64,000 nucleotides of DNA from NCBI GenBank assembly GCA_021776825.1, contig JAJFFG010000046.1:1-64000 (forward strand). The letters are read 5' to 3'. This stretch comes from Planctomycetota bacterium (lineage in GTDB: Bacteria; Planctomycetota; JAJSAM01; JAJVHW01). The notes beneath the pieces are model-generated. The model worked only from the letters and a program-made list of their open reading frames with translations. It had not been told where the DNA came from and searched no databases. Of this stretch, positions 41,486 to 49,291 are shown piece after piece; positions within the stretch are counted from its first letter, which is position 1, and each line of letters starts with the position of its first letter. Made by a program: the position numbers and the translations under genes.

Positions 41486-42715
41486 CTACAGGAAGTAGTC
41501 GTTCCGCTCGTCGCCCGCCAACGCCATGGCGTCGATGTCGTCGTCGCTCTTCACCAGGCCGTCGAGCCACCAGTTCACGTCGTTGTAGAGACACGTGACG
41601 GCTTCGCACTCCTGGCTCGCGTCGAAGGTGTCGAGCTGGGTGTCGAGGGCGGCGTTGGTGGCGTCGGAGGTCGCTGGGTCCTGGAAGGCTTCCTTGCCGG
41701 CGATCTTCGCGCGATCGACGCCGCGGTAGGCCGGGCAGTTGTAGAGGCCGGTCGGGGTGAGGACCTGACGGAGGGCCTGCATGTGGCACTCCTTCGGCTG
41801 GTTCGTGAAGTCGCGCCAGTTGCCCGCTTCGAGCATGCGCAGGTTGGTCGACTCGAGCACGCGGAACGAGTCGGTGCCGTACACCTTGCACTCGTCGACC
41901 AGCGTGCGGATGCGCTTGGTCATCTGGTCGAGCTCGTACTGCGCCTTCTCCGGGTCCATGATCTCGGAGCCGGTCTCGCTACGGACCAGGAAGGGCTTCA
42001 GCGAGATGTAGTCGAAGCCGTATTCGCGGGCGAGCTTGGTGGCGGTCACCATCTCGTGGAAGTTCTCGACGATGTTCACGTCGTCGCGCTGCGCGCCCTT
42101 CCACACAATGATGAAGCTGAAGCCGTAGTTGAAGCGCGGGTTGACCGCCTTGATCTTCGGCACCCACTCGCAGATCCCCTCGAGCGTGATCTGCTTGTTC
42201 ACCGGCTTGTGCATGCGGATGAACGTGTCGTTCGTGCCGGAGTCGAGCGAGAGGCGCACCCAGTCGCGCTCGTCGAGGCAGTCGGCGATCTCGAGGATCT
42301 TGTGGTTCCCGCTGCCGTTCGAGACGACCGCGATCTGCAGCCCGAGGTCCTGCTTCATGTAGCGGACCATGTCGCTGAAGCCGGGGTAGACGGTCGGCTC
42401 GCCGCCGCCGATCAGGATCACGCTGCGCAGGCCGCGCTTGGTCATCTCGGCGAGCGAGTCGCGGAGCACCTGCTCGTCGTGGTTGTGCTTGGTGTTGAGG
42501 ATGTCCCAGTCGATGCAGTGGTCACAGCGGAAGTTGCACGCCGTGGTCAGGTCCAGGTTGATCGAGATCGGCGCAATGGCCGGCGCCTTCGGCTCAGCCA
42601 GGCCCTCGGCGCGCGCGTTGCGCACACCGCGGCGCCACTTCACGTAGTCGAGCACCAGCGGCAGTACAGCCGGCTGGCGCAGCTTCCCGGTGAAGTCGTG
42701 GATCGCGTGGCCCAT
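41486..42715 (-). CDS. Radical SAM protein with SPASM-like C-terminus
   Basis: A 409-residue protein from ATG 42715 with CAGGAG 6 nt upstream. Residues 54-70 (LDLTTACNFRCDHCIDWDI) give the CxxxCxxC cluster motif (Cys60, 64, 67). GGGEPT at 103-108 is the SAM-binding GGE element, and the TIM-barrel pattern continues (VSNGSG, VRLSLDSGTNDTF). In the C-terminal third, CHMQALRQVLTPTGLYNCPA and CEAVTCLYN supply further cysteines as in SPASM/twitch auxiliary-cluster domains. Likely oxygen-sensitive and cytoplasmic. It is the last gene of a five-gene operon; substrate unknown. Confidence 0.85.
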   Translation of the reverse strand: MGHAIHDFTGKLRQPAVLPLVLDYVKWRRGVRNARAEGLAEPKAPAIAPISINLDLTTACNFRCDHCIDWDILNTKHNHDEQVLRDSLAEMTKRGLRSVILIGGGEPTVYPGFSDMVRYMKQDLGLQIAVVSNGSGNHKILEIADCLDERDWVRLSLDSGTNDTFIRMHKPVNKQITLEGICEWVPKIKAVNPRFNYGFSFIIVWKGAQRDDVNIVENFHEMVTATKLAREYGFDYISLKPFLVRSETGSEIMDPEKAQYELDQMTKRIRTLVDECKVYGTDSFRVLESTNLRMLEAGNWRDFTNQPKECHMQALRQVLTPTGLYNCPAYRGVDRAKIAGKEAFQDPATSDATNAALDTQLDTFDASQECEAVTCLYNDVNWWLDGLVKSDDDIDAMALAGDERNDYFL

Positions 42716-42739
42716 CTCATCTCCTGTTACCCGGTCTCA

Positions 42740-43738
42740 TTACGCAGTGAGGCGCTCGAAGCTTCCGACGATCTCCCTGAGCGCCCCCTGGCGCCAGACG
42801 ATCGCCGCCCCCCGCTGCGGTCCGACCGGGCGATCTTCGCCGCGGAGCGTCCGCACGAACTCCTCGACCAAACGCTCCGTCGGATCCGGCACCGGCACCT
42901 GCCGACCGCCGTCCTCGAACGAGAGCGCGTAGTCCTCCATCCGGATCCGGCGTGCGGCCGCGAGGCCGTTGATCGCGAAGCCGGCGGGACGGGGCTGCTC
43001 GGGATGCGACTCTAGTCGCACGCGAACCACCACACCCCCACTTGCGGTCGGATACCGGAACGAAGCCTGGAGTCTCCCCGCGTCGCGGCGAACCGTCGAG
43101 AAACTCAGGCCGGCGAGCTGATCTGCGGTGGGCGGCGCGAGAGCCTGGAGCAGGCTGAGCGGGTGACTCATCGAATCGACGAGCATGTCGCGGCCTCGGC
43201 TCGAGGGCGAGAGCCACATCTCGACGTGCCGAGGCTGCTGGGTGGCCGACGCCGGATGGAGCTCGCGGTAGGCCGGGAGCGTATAGGGCCATTGGCAGCT
43301 CTCGACGAGGGTGAGCTCCCGCTCCGCGAAGGCGTCGACGAGACTGGCCACACGCTCCACGTCGTCGTCGCCGCCCCAGAGAACAGGCTCCAGCAGGGGC
43401 TTCTCGCAGAGGACGTGCAGTCCGGCGGCGAGCGCCCCCTCGAGCAGCGTCGCGTGCGTGGCGGCCGGCGAGGCGATGACAAGGGCGTCGATGGGCTGTT
43501 CGGCCAGAAGCGCGTCGAGCCCGACGTAGCCGGCGGCCTCGATGCCGTGGCGAGCCAGGACGGATTGAGCCTCTGGAATCGTCTCGGGACGACTCGCTAA
43601 GAACGCCGGGACCTCGGCGCCGTGTCGCACGAGGAAGTGCGCGAGGTGCTCGCCGAGACCCTGTCGACGCCGGACCACGCCGGCCACAGCCACTCGGGGG
43701 ACGCGCACTCGGGGCGCCTTCACCGGGGGGATGCTCAC
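42740..43738 (-). CDS. Gfo/Idh/MocA-family oxidoreductase
   Basis: A 332-residue protein from GTG 43738, overlapping the Nudix stop by 4 nt (GTGA). Residues 16-120 are the Rossmann half: VAVAGVVRRRQGLGEHLA, DALVIASPAATHATLLEGAL and AAGLHVLCEKPLLEP, the EKP motif that follows the nucleotide-contacting strand. The C-terminal half is the beta-sheet domain (HVEMWLSPSSRGRDMLVDSM, SHPLSLLQAL with the conserved His). The glycine loop is atypical (GVVRRRQGLG rather than GxGxxG). It probably oxidises or reduces a sugar or cyclitol. The gap to the radical SAM gene is 24 nt. Confidence 0.75.
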   Translation of the reverse strand: MSIPPVKAPRVRVPRVAVAGVVRRRQGLGEHLAHFLVRHGAEVPAFLASRPETIPEAQSVLARHGIEAAGYVGLDALLAEQPIDALVIASPAATHATLLEGALAAGLHVLCEKPLLEPVLWGGDDDVERVASLVDAFAERELTLVESCQWPYTLPAYRELHPASATQQPRHVEMWLSPSSRGRDMLVDSMSHPLSLLQALAPPTADQLAGLSFSTVRRDAGRLQASFRYPTASGGVVVRVRLESHPEQPRPAGFAINGLAAARRIRMEDYALSFEDGGRQVPVPDPTERLVEEFVRTLRGEDRPVGPQRGAAIVWRQGALREIVGSFERLTA

Positions 43739-44478
43739 GCCGGCTCCAGGCCCGGCGGGGCGTACCGCTCGCGCAGCCCCGGCGGCAGTTCGTCGACGAA
43801 CACGTCGAGCTGCGGCAGGTAGCCGAGGCGGTCACAGAGTCGGAGCAGCGCGATCTCGGTCTTCATGTCGGGGATGCGCCCGTCGCGGCAGCGGGCCAGC
43901 GCCTCGCGGAGATCCAGCACGAGCCGGCGCGTGCCGGCTTCCATGCCGCTGCCGTCGCCCTCCACAGCCGACGCGTCGGCGATGCGGACGGCCGCGGCCG
44001 CGAAGTAGACCTTCTCGTCGGTGACGCCCGGGGACGGGAACGACGGCCTGCCCAGCCGCGAGACCGCGTCGGGGGCGACACGCGTGCCGCACTCCTCGTG
44101 GGCCTCGGCGGCGGCACGGCGACTGACCGCGTCGGAGGACGCATCCTCGGCCTCGAGCACACCGGCGCACATCTCGGGGAAGTAGAGCCACGACTGCTCG
44201 TCGGGCAGCACGAGGTCCTTTTCGCGGCGCAGCCAGATCGCGGGGCGCATGCCCTCCTTCAAGACGACCTGGATGCGGCGATCGGCGCCCGGCTCGTAGA
44301 GGATCACGGCGACGGCATCGACGTTGGTGCGCGACATGACGTCGCACGCGTACGGCTCGCCCGCGGTCCCGTCGGCGTGGCGGTTGCGCACGCTCAGGCG
44401 GCGCACCTGCAGGAAGCCCACGTCCGTCCGGCTCTCCGCGGTGCGGTCGTCCACGACCTCGATCCCGACGATCTCCAT
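43735..44478 (-). CDS. Nudix hydrolase-like protein
   Basis: A 247-residue protein. Residues 50-190 are a Nudix fold: VDAVAVILYE, RIQVVLKEGMRPA and the box GVLEAEDASSDAVSRRAAAE-AHEECGTRV at about 106-134. This keeps the EExG core (AEAHEECG), but the Arg of the usual RE element is Ala. PGVTDEKVYFAAA fits ADP-sugar pyrophosphatases (ADPRase-like). A longer N-terminus of about 45 residues resembles those enzymes. It may hydrolyse a nucleotide sugar or related dinucleotide. A TAGAAC box exactly 6 nt upstream suggests an internal leaderless promoter. Confidence 0.75.
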   Translation of the reverse strand: MEIVGIEVVDDRTAESRTDVGFLQVRRLSVRNRHADGTAGEPYACDVMSRTNVDAVAVILYEPGADRRIQVVLKEGMRPAIWLRREKDLVLPDEQSWLYFPEMCAGVLEAEDASSDAVSRRAAAEAHEECGTRVAPDAVSRLGRPSFPSPGVTDEKVYFAAAAVRIADASAVEGDGSGMEAGTRRLVLDLREALARCRDGRIPDMKTEIALLRLCDRLGYLPQLDVFVDELPPGLRERYAPPGLEPA

Positions 44479-44484
44479 CGGTGC

Positions 44485-44490
44485 GTTCTA
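44485..44490 (-). promoter_or_regulatory. Putative internal -10 box (TAGAAC), leaderless type
   Basis: TAGAAC on the minus strand in the 24-nt gap between kinase-like and Nudix genes, 6 nt before the Nudix ATG. Confidence 0.3.
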
Positions 44491-44502
44491 CCGTGCTCGC
44501 GT

Positions 44503-45381
44503 TCAGCGGACGTCGCGCATCCCGCGCGGTTCGCCGTCTCGTCGGCCCTCGCCCGCACCCGACCAGCTCCGGACGACGTGGCGCGTGAGCACGTTGTAGG
44601 GCTTCTTCACGAGCGTCCGATGCAGCCGGTTCAGCCAGCCCTTGCCCTTCGCGATGACCTCGCGGTCGGCGTCGCTGAGCTGGTCGGGACGGCGCCGCTT
44701 CACGTGGCGCGCCAGGTGGTAGCGGTCCGCGCGCTGCAGCATCGGGACGAGCGCTCCCAGCCACGTGCCCTCGGCGACGGAGATTTGGAAGTCCACGAGC
44801 CAGGGGCGGCCGAGGTCGGCGTGCGCCTCACCAATCGGCGCGGCATCAGCCTCACCCGCACCAGACCGCTCCAGATCGGCGTGCTCGACGAGGATGTTCT
44901 CCTCCTTCGCGAGGTCGGCGTACGCGATCCCCCGCGCGTGCACGTCCGCGAGGATCGTGCGCAGCTCGGGGAACAGCCGGTCGGGGACCTCGGCGACCTG
45001 GCGCAGATCGGCTCCATCGATCCAGCGCCGCAGGAAGGAGTCGGGCGCCGGGCGCGCGAGCAGCTGCGGGATGCCGTCGACGCCGACCAACCGTTCGAGA
45101 TGATCGGCCTCGCGTCCCGCCAGATGCCGGGCCGCGCTCGCGACGCGCACGCCGGGAGGCACGACGACCACGCTGCGCTTCCAGACCGCCGACGAGCCGT
45201 CGGCCAGCCGCACCCGCGCGGTCTCGGCGTAGCGGTCCGCCTTCAGCACCTTCTCGACGACGGCGCCGGGCACCCCCGCAACCGGCGCTCCGGCTTCTAG
45301 GCCGTCGGGCCCCGGGGCATCGGGCGCAGACCCAGAGCCAGGCCCAGACCCGGACCCAGGCCCAGGCCCAGGCGCGGTCAT
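44503..45381 (-). CDS. Kinase-fold protein, RIO/Kdo-kinase-like
   Basis: A 292-residue protein whose ATG overlaps the protease stop by 4 nt. Residues 2-22 are a Gly/Pro/Ser repeat (PGPGSGSGPGSGSAPDAPG). Residues 40-225 show a minimal protein-kinase fold: EKVLKADRYAETARVRL, VWKRSVVV (catalytic Lys), FLRRWIDGADL, ILADVHARGIAYADLAKEEN (catalytic Asp and Asn) and PWLVDFQIS (DFG equivalent). This matches RIO/WaaP/Kdo-kinase-like small kinases, which phosphorylate sugars or lipids as well as proteins. The basic C-terminus (KRRRPDQL, KGKGWLNRLHRTLVKKP) may associate with the membrane. Confidence 0.65.
   Translation of the reverse strand: MTAPGPGPGSGSGPGSGSAPDAPGPDGLEAGAPVAGVPGAVVEKVLKADRYAETARVRLADGSSAVWKRSVVVVPPGVRVASAARHLAGREADHLERLVGVDGIPQLLARPAPDSFLRRWIDGADLRQVAEVPDRLFPELRTILADVHARGIAYADLAKEENILVEHADLERSGAGEADAAPIGEAHADLGRPWLVDFQISVAEGTWLGALVPMLQRADRYHLARHVKRRRPDQLSDADREVIAKGKGWLNRLHRTLVKKPYNVLTRHVVRSWSGAGEGRRDGEPRGMRDVR
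45320..45372. repeat. Short tandem hexamer/18-mer repeat inside the kinase gene
   Basis: Repeats of (A/G)GGCCC and GACCC encode the Gly-Pro-Gly-Ser N-terminus. It is a possible slippage site at the very start of the gene. Confidence 0.6.
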
Positions 45382-46715
45382 CCCCCACCCTCGCCGACGA
45401 TCGGCGCGATCATCGACGCGACGAAGAGCAGGCCGACCATCGCGACCAAGATCCCGACGTACATCGCGATCACGCCGACGATCTGTGGTCCGGTCATCGG
45501 CACCGGGGGGACGCCGCCGTCGACGTCGTCGCGCACCGCTCCCGTCAAGGCGAAGGACACGTCGCGCAGCGCCGTGCGGACTTCGCGCAGGTCGAGCTCG
45601 GCCTCCTCCATCCAACGATGGAGGGCGTGGCGCCGGAACGTGATGCGGGTGACGACGACGGCGAACACCACGAACACCGCTACGCCGAACGTCAGCGCGT
45701 CGCCCGTGCCGAACACGAGTAGCAGGCCCGCGAGGGCAGCCGGCGCGTACGCCACGATCTTGCGAGCGATGATCGGCAGCCCGGCCGCGACGGACATCAG
45801 CGCGCGCCCGCCGTCGAGCGGCATCATCGGCAGCAGGTTCAGTAGGTTGAGGACGAGCGTCCAACGGAAGGCGTCCTGACCGAGGTCGTCGGAGAGCCAT
45901 CCGAGACGCCAGGCGATGAGCACGCCGACCGACAGCGGCAACGCCGTGACCGGACCGGCGAGCGCGACGCGCGCCTCGTCCCATCGACTGTCGAACGAGT
46001 GCTCGGGCACAGTGGCCGCGCCGAGCAGCGGCAGAAACAAGACCCCACGCTCGCGCACGCCGCAGCGCCGCATCGCAACGACATGGCCGTACTCGTGGAC
46101 GAAGAGCACGACCATGATCGCGATCGCACCGGAGTAGTCGACGGGGAACACCAGGACCAAGGCGAGCACCGAGAGCAGGAGCAGCATCGGCTGCGTCCAC
46201 GCCGGCAGCATGCGCGGGCGCGGCGTGACGTCGAGCCGCGGGAGCGTGCGTTCGCCCGGACGGAAGACGCCCTTGGCGATCGCGACGCAGCCCGATCCGG
46301 CGACGGTCGCCGCGATGAGGAGGCGCAGCCGTTCGACGCGGAGGAGCGGGGGTCCGTCTGTCGTGAGCGAGAACGGCAGGTACTCGGCGCCTGCGGTGTG
46401 CATGCGAGCCATCTCGAGCGGAGGGCCCTCGCGCATCAGGACGCGGGCGGCGGCGACGCGCATCGTCCCGGCCGGCGCCTCCAGCAGGTCGACGCCCACG
46501 ACGGCATCCCATGGGATGACCTCGCGGGAGGCCTCGCGCTCGAGGATCAGCCCCTCGACCGTCGGGCGAATGACGACCGCGCGTCCGGAACCGGGCTCGA
46601 CCGCGCGGAACGCTCCGTGATCGTCGCGACGAACGGCGGCCCCGTCGGGGGGAAGAGGTTCCACCCGCGCCACCGCTGTGAGCGGTGTGGGTACCGCCAT
46701 CTCACCCGTCGTCAT
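45378..46715 (-). CDS. Site-2 protease family (M50) membrane metalloprotease
   Basis: A 445-residue protein. The N-terminal 170 residues are soluble. Six or more transmembrane helices follow. The zinc site is VVLFVHEYGHVVAMRR (HEYGH at 207-211), and the second ligand motif LNLLPMMPLDGGRAL (PLDGG at 299-303) is the M50 NxxPxxPLDG signature. Two more helices at about 400-440 form the C-terminus. First gene of the five-gene operon; a hairpin terminator at 46760-46788 isolates it from the lipoprotein gene upstream. It probably cleaves a transmembrane substrate. No anti-sigma substrate is encoded nearby in the operon. Confidence 0.85.
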   Translation of the reverse strand: MTTGEMAVPTPLTAVARVEPLPPDGAAVRRDDHGAFRAVEPGSGRAVVIRPTVEGLILEREASREVIPWDAVVGVDLLEAPAGTMRVAAARVLMREGPPLEMARMHTAGAEYLPFSLTTDGPPLLRVERLRLLIAATVAGSGCVAIAKGVFRPGERTLPRLDVTPRPRMLPAWTQPMLLLLSVLALVLVFPVDYSGAIAIMVVLFVHEYGHVVAMRRCGVRERGVLFLPLLGAATVPEHSFDSRWDEARVALAGPVTALPLSVGVLIAWRLGWLSDDLGQDAFRWTLVLNLLNLLPMMPLDGGRALMSVAAGLPIIARKIVAYAPAALAGLLLVFGTGDALTFGVAVFVVFAVVVTRITFRRHALHRWMEEAELDLREVRTALRDVSFALTGAVRDDVDGGVPPVPMTGPQIVGVIAMYVGILVAMVGLLFVASMIAPIVGEGGG

Positions 46716-46724
46716 GCGCGGGCG

Positions 46725-46730
46725 AATCTA
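46725..46730 (-). promoter_or_regulatory. Putative -10 box (TAGATT) of the protease operon
   Basis: TAGATT on the minus strand, preceded by GGG, ends 9 nt before the ATG at 46715; no Shine-Dalgarno. Confidence 0.35.
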
Positions 46731-46759
46731 CCCGGATACATCGATCCAGGGCGCGGAGT

Positions 46760-46788
46760 GGGCGGGCGGCCATGACGGCCGCCCGCCC
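46760..46788 (-). terminator. Perfect 12-bp G+C-only hairpin, terminator of the lipoprotein gene
   Basis: 46760-46771 pairs perfectly with 46777-46788 around ATGAC, 46 nt past the stop at 46835 and just upstream of the protease operon promoter. Confidence 0.65.
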
Positions 46789-46834
46789 GGCGATCCCTCA
46801 AACGTGGGCGACGTGGAGGGCCGATCCGAGTTCG

Positions 46835-47272
46835 CTACTCGACGATGATGATGGTGCGACCGCCGGGGGTTCGGTCGCGCACGATCACGCGCTCGGTCAC
46901 CGACGCCTTGCCGCGCACCACCCGGTAGGGAGCGGGCTGGCGCACGACGGTGCGCTGTCGCTGGCCGTAGCCGATCGGGGGCGCGGGGTCCTGCGAGGTG
47001 CGAACCACCGCAGGGCCCTGAATGGGACGTTCGTGCGTATCGGGATCGATCGCGCCGCCGAGCAGGTATCCGGCCGCGCCACCGAGGAGCGCGCCTGCGG
47101 CAGTGCCCTTCGAGTGGTGGCCGTTGTGCTTTCCGATCGCGTAGCCGGCGCCACCGCCGGCGAGAGCACCGACGAGGGCTCCGGTGCCCTGGCCAGTACC
47201 GAGGGCGCGGCAGCCGGGCAGGGCGAGCGCCGCGGCGAGAGCGAGGACGGTCAGTCGTGCGTGGGGACTCAT
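46835..47272 (-). CDS. Glycine-zipper lipoprotein
   Basis: A 145-residue protein; ATG 47272 follows GGAGGTG by 5 nt. A lipoprotein signal ends in lipobox LPGC (ALAAALALPGC). Residues 28-75 form a glycine zipper (GTGALVGALAGGGAGYAIGK, GTAAGALLGGAAGYLLGG), the kind that inserts into or spans membranes (YMGG/Rick_17kDa-like). The C-terminus is basic and hydrophobic (RTVVRQPAPYRVVRGKASVT, RTIIIVE). Likely outer-membrane associated. It is divergent from the ABC operon across a tandem repeat. Confidence 0.75.
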   Translation of the reverse strand: MSPHARLTVLALAAALALPGCRALGTGQGTGALVGALAGGGAGYAIGKHNGHHSKGTAAGALLGGAAGYLLGGAIDPDTHERPIQGPAVVRTSQDPAPPIGYGQRQRTVVRQPAPYRVVRGKASVTERVIVRDRTPGGRTIIIVE

Positions 47273-47351
47273 GGGACACCTCCGACGCTGAGGGCGCACG
47301 CGGTGTGCCAGAGCGCTAGAGCCTGGGGAGCGGGCGGCTCGTCCTCGACGA

Positions 47352-47477
47352 GGGACAGCCTGCTTCCTCCACCAGGGACAGCCTGCTTCCTCCACCAGGG
47401 ACAGGTCCTTCCTCCACCCGGGACAGCTTGCTTCCTCGACCCGCGACAGGGTGCTTCCTCGACCGGGGACACGTGCC
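47352..47477. repeat. 23-bp tandem repeat, about five copies, in a divergent promoter region
   Basis: Units of 22-23 bp (consensus GGGACAGCCTGCTTCCTCC + ACC) start at 47352. The first two are identical; later ones drift (GGTCC, GCTTG, GGGTG variants). The array sits in the 304-nt region between the divergent lipoprotein and ABC-exporter genes. Confidence 0.85.
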
Positions 47478-47576
47478 GGCAGCATCCCGAGGGCAGCCCG
47501 TTACAAACTCGTATTGAAGGGGAGCGTCGAGCCTGCCGATGTTGTCTCCGAAGCACGCGTCGACCCACCGCTCACC

Positions 47577-48512
47577 ATGACACCCGTCGTAGAAGCCCGC
47601 GATCTCGAGAAGACCTTCCGGCCCTCCGCGTTCGGAAAGCCGGTGAATGCCCTGCGCGGGGTCTCGTTCTCGGTCGCCGAAGGCGAGTGCTTCGGCTACC
47701 TCGGGCCGAACGGCGCGGGCAAGACCACGACGCTGAAGGTGCTGACGGGGCTGATGACCCCCACCGAGGGCGAGGTGCGACTCCTCGGCGGGCCGCCATC
47801 CGACGCCATGGCTCGGCTCCAGCTCGGCTACCTGCCCGAGAATCCGTACTTCTACGAGCACCTGACGCCGCTCGAGGCGCTCGAGTTCTACGGTCGACTC
47901 TCCGGGATGACGGCCTCCGACGTCCGCAGCCGGGCCGATACGCTCCTCGCACGCGTGCAGCTCGAGGACGCACGCGACCGCCGCATCCGCGGGTTCTCGA
48001 AGGGCATGCGACAGCGCTTCGGCCTGGCCGCGGCGCTCCTGCACGAGCCGCAGCTTCTCATGCTCGACGAGCCGCTCTCCGGTCTCGACCCGGCCGGACG
48101 GCGCCTCGTGAAGGAGATCATCCTGGCCGAGCGCGAGAAGGGCCGGACCGTGTTCCTTTGCTCGCACGTGCTCGCCGACGTCCAGGAGCTGTGCGACCGG
48201 GTCGTCATCCTGCACACCGGCAAGGTGGTGCGCGAGGGCACGATCCACGAGCTCCTCGAGAGCGCGCCGCGCTCCTTTGAGCTGTGCGCGACGAAGGTGC
48301 CCGAGGCGCTCGTCGCGCGCATCCGCGAGGTCTCCGAGCTGTTCCGTGAGGCGGGCGACACCATCACGGCCCACCTGGCGGGAGCGACCGCGGGCCCGGA
48401 GCTCGCGGCGGCGGTGCACGACGCCGGAGGCCGCATCCTCTCCCTCGTCCCCGAGCGCGAGACTCTCGAGAGCTGGTTCGTGCGGGTCATTCAGGGTGGG
48501 AGCGACGCGTGA
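47577..48512 (+). CDS. ABC transporter ATP-binding protein (ABC-2 exporter type)
   Basis: A 311-residue ATPase. Walker A is GYLGPNGAGKTTTLKVL (about 42-50); a Q-loop-like PENPYFYEHLT follows. The signature is IRGFSKGMRQRFGLA, Walker B is LLMLDEPLSGLDPAGR, and the switch His is in FLCSHVLADV. The C-terminal 80 residues resemble the regulatory tail of drug/antibiotic ABC-2 ATPases. The ATG at 47577 lacks a Shine-Dalgarno. It overlaps the permease by 4 nt (GTGA). It energises an exporter with the next gene; substrate unknown. Confidence 0.9.
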   Translation: MTPVVEARDLEKTFRPSAFGKPVNALRGVSFSVAEGECFGYLGPNGAGKTTTLKVLTGLMTPTEGEVRLLGGPPSDAMARLQLGYLPENPYFYEHLTPLEALEFYGRLSGMTASDVRSRADTLLARVQLEDARDRRIRGFSKGMRQRFGLAAALLHEPQLLMLDEPLSGLDPAGRRLVKEIILAEREKGRTVFLCSHVLADVQELCDRVVILHTGKVVREGTIHELLESAPRSFELCATKVPEALVARIREVSELFREAGDTITAHLAGATAGPELAAAVHDAGGRILSLVPERETLESWFVRVIQGGSDA

Positions 48513-49291
48513 TCGGCCGCATCCGCGCCATCGCCTCGGCCACGTTTCGCGAAGCCGTGCGCGACAAGCTCCTGCTCCTGGTCGTGCTCTTCGCGATCGG
48601 GCTGGTTCTGTTCTCGCGCGTGCTCGGGTGGCTCTCCGTCGAGGACGAGCTGAAGATGGTGCAGGACTTCTCGCTCACGGGGATCAGCCTGCTGGGACTG
48701 TTCCTCGCGATGCTCGTCGGGGCCGGGAGCCTCGCCCGTGAGGTGGAGCGCCGCACCGTCTACACGGTGCTGACGCGCACCGCGACGCGCACCGAGTTCA
48801 TCCTCGGGAAGTACGTCGGGCTCGTGCTCGTCTTCTGGCTGTGCATCGTGGGCTCGTGGCTCGCGCTCGTCGCGTGGGTCCTGACGTGGGGTGGTGGCGC
48901 GTTCGTCGGCGCGACGCTTCCGGCTCTCGTCGCGGCCGTCGTCGGCCTGCTGTTCGAGTCGGTGGTGCTCACCTCGGTGGCGCTCTTCCTCGGCTCGCTC
49001 TCGGCGCCGGCCATCGCGTCGGTCGGGACGTTCGTCTTCTACATGGTCGGACACAGCACCGAGGCGCTGCGCGAGCTGACGGACCAGGGCAAGAACCCCG
49101 ACTTCGCGGCCGCGTTCGCGCTGCTCTACCGCGTGGTACCGAACTTGGAGAACGTGAACTTCATCAACGCCACGACCTCCGGGCGCCCGGTCGACTGGGT
49201 CTCGCTCGGCCTCGGCGGTGTGTCGGCGGCGGTCTGGGCCGCGGTGTTCCTCGCGGGCGCCGTCGCACTCTTCCGGAAGCGTCAGTTCTGA
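48509..49291 (+). CDS. ABC-2 type transporter permease
   Basis: A 260-residue membrane protein from GTG 48509, six transmembrane helices (about 22-40, 53-73, 105-128, 133-165, 170-185, 235-255). MIGRIRAIASATFREAVRDK is the amphipathic start typical of ABC2_membrane permeases. REVERRTVYTVLTRTATRTE followed by FILGKYVGL is the conserved cytoplasmic loop that docks on the ATPase. It overlaps the next ATG by one base (TGATG). Functions as the channel of the exporter. Confidence 0.85.
   Translation: MIGRIRAIASATFREAVRDKLLLLVVLFAIGLVLFSRVLGWLSVEDELKMVQDFSLTGISLLGLFLAMLVGAGSLAREVERRTVYTVLTRTATRTEFILGKYVGLVLVFWLCIVGSWLALVAWVLTWGGGAFVGATLPALVAAVVGLLFESVVLTSVALFLGSLSAPAIASVGTFVFYMVGHSTEALRELTDQGKNPDFAAAFALLYRVVPNLENVNFINATTSGRPVDWVSLGLGGVSAAVWAAVFLAGAVALFRKRQF

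Noticed and set aside
39857-43015. Plus-strand ORF of 1052 codons
   Set aside because: Antisense to the GT2-methyltransferase, radical SAM and oxidoreductase genes, which carry clear catalytic motifs; translation is low-complexity His/Arg/Val/Asp.
47352-47477. Tandem 23-bp repeats considered as a CRISPR array
   Set aside because: Units are contiguous with no unique spacers and no cas genes are nearby.
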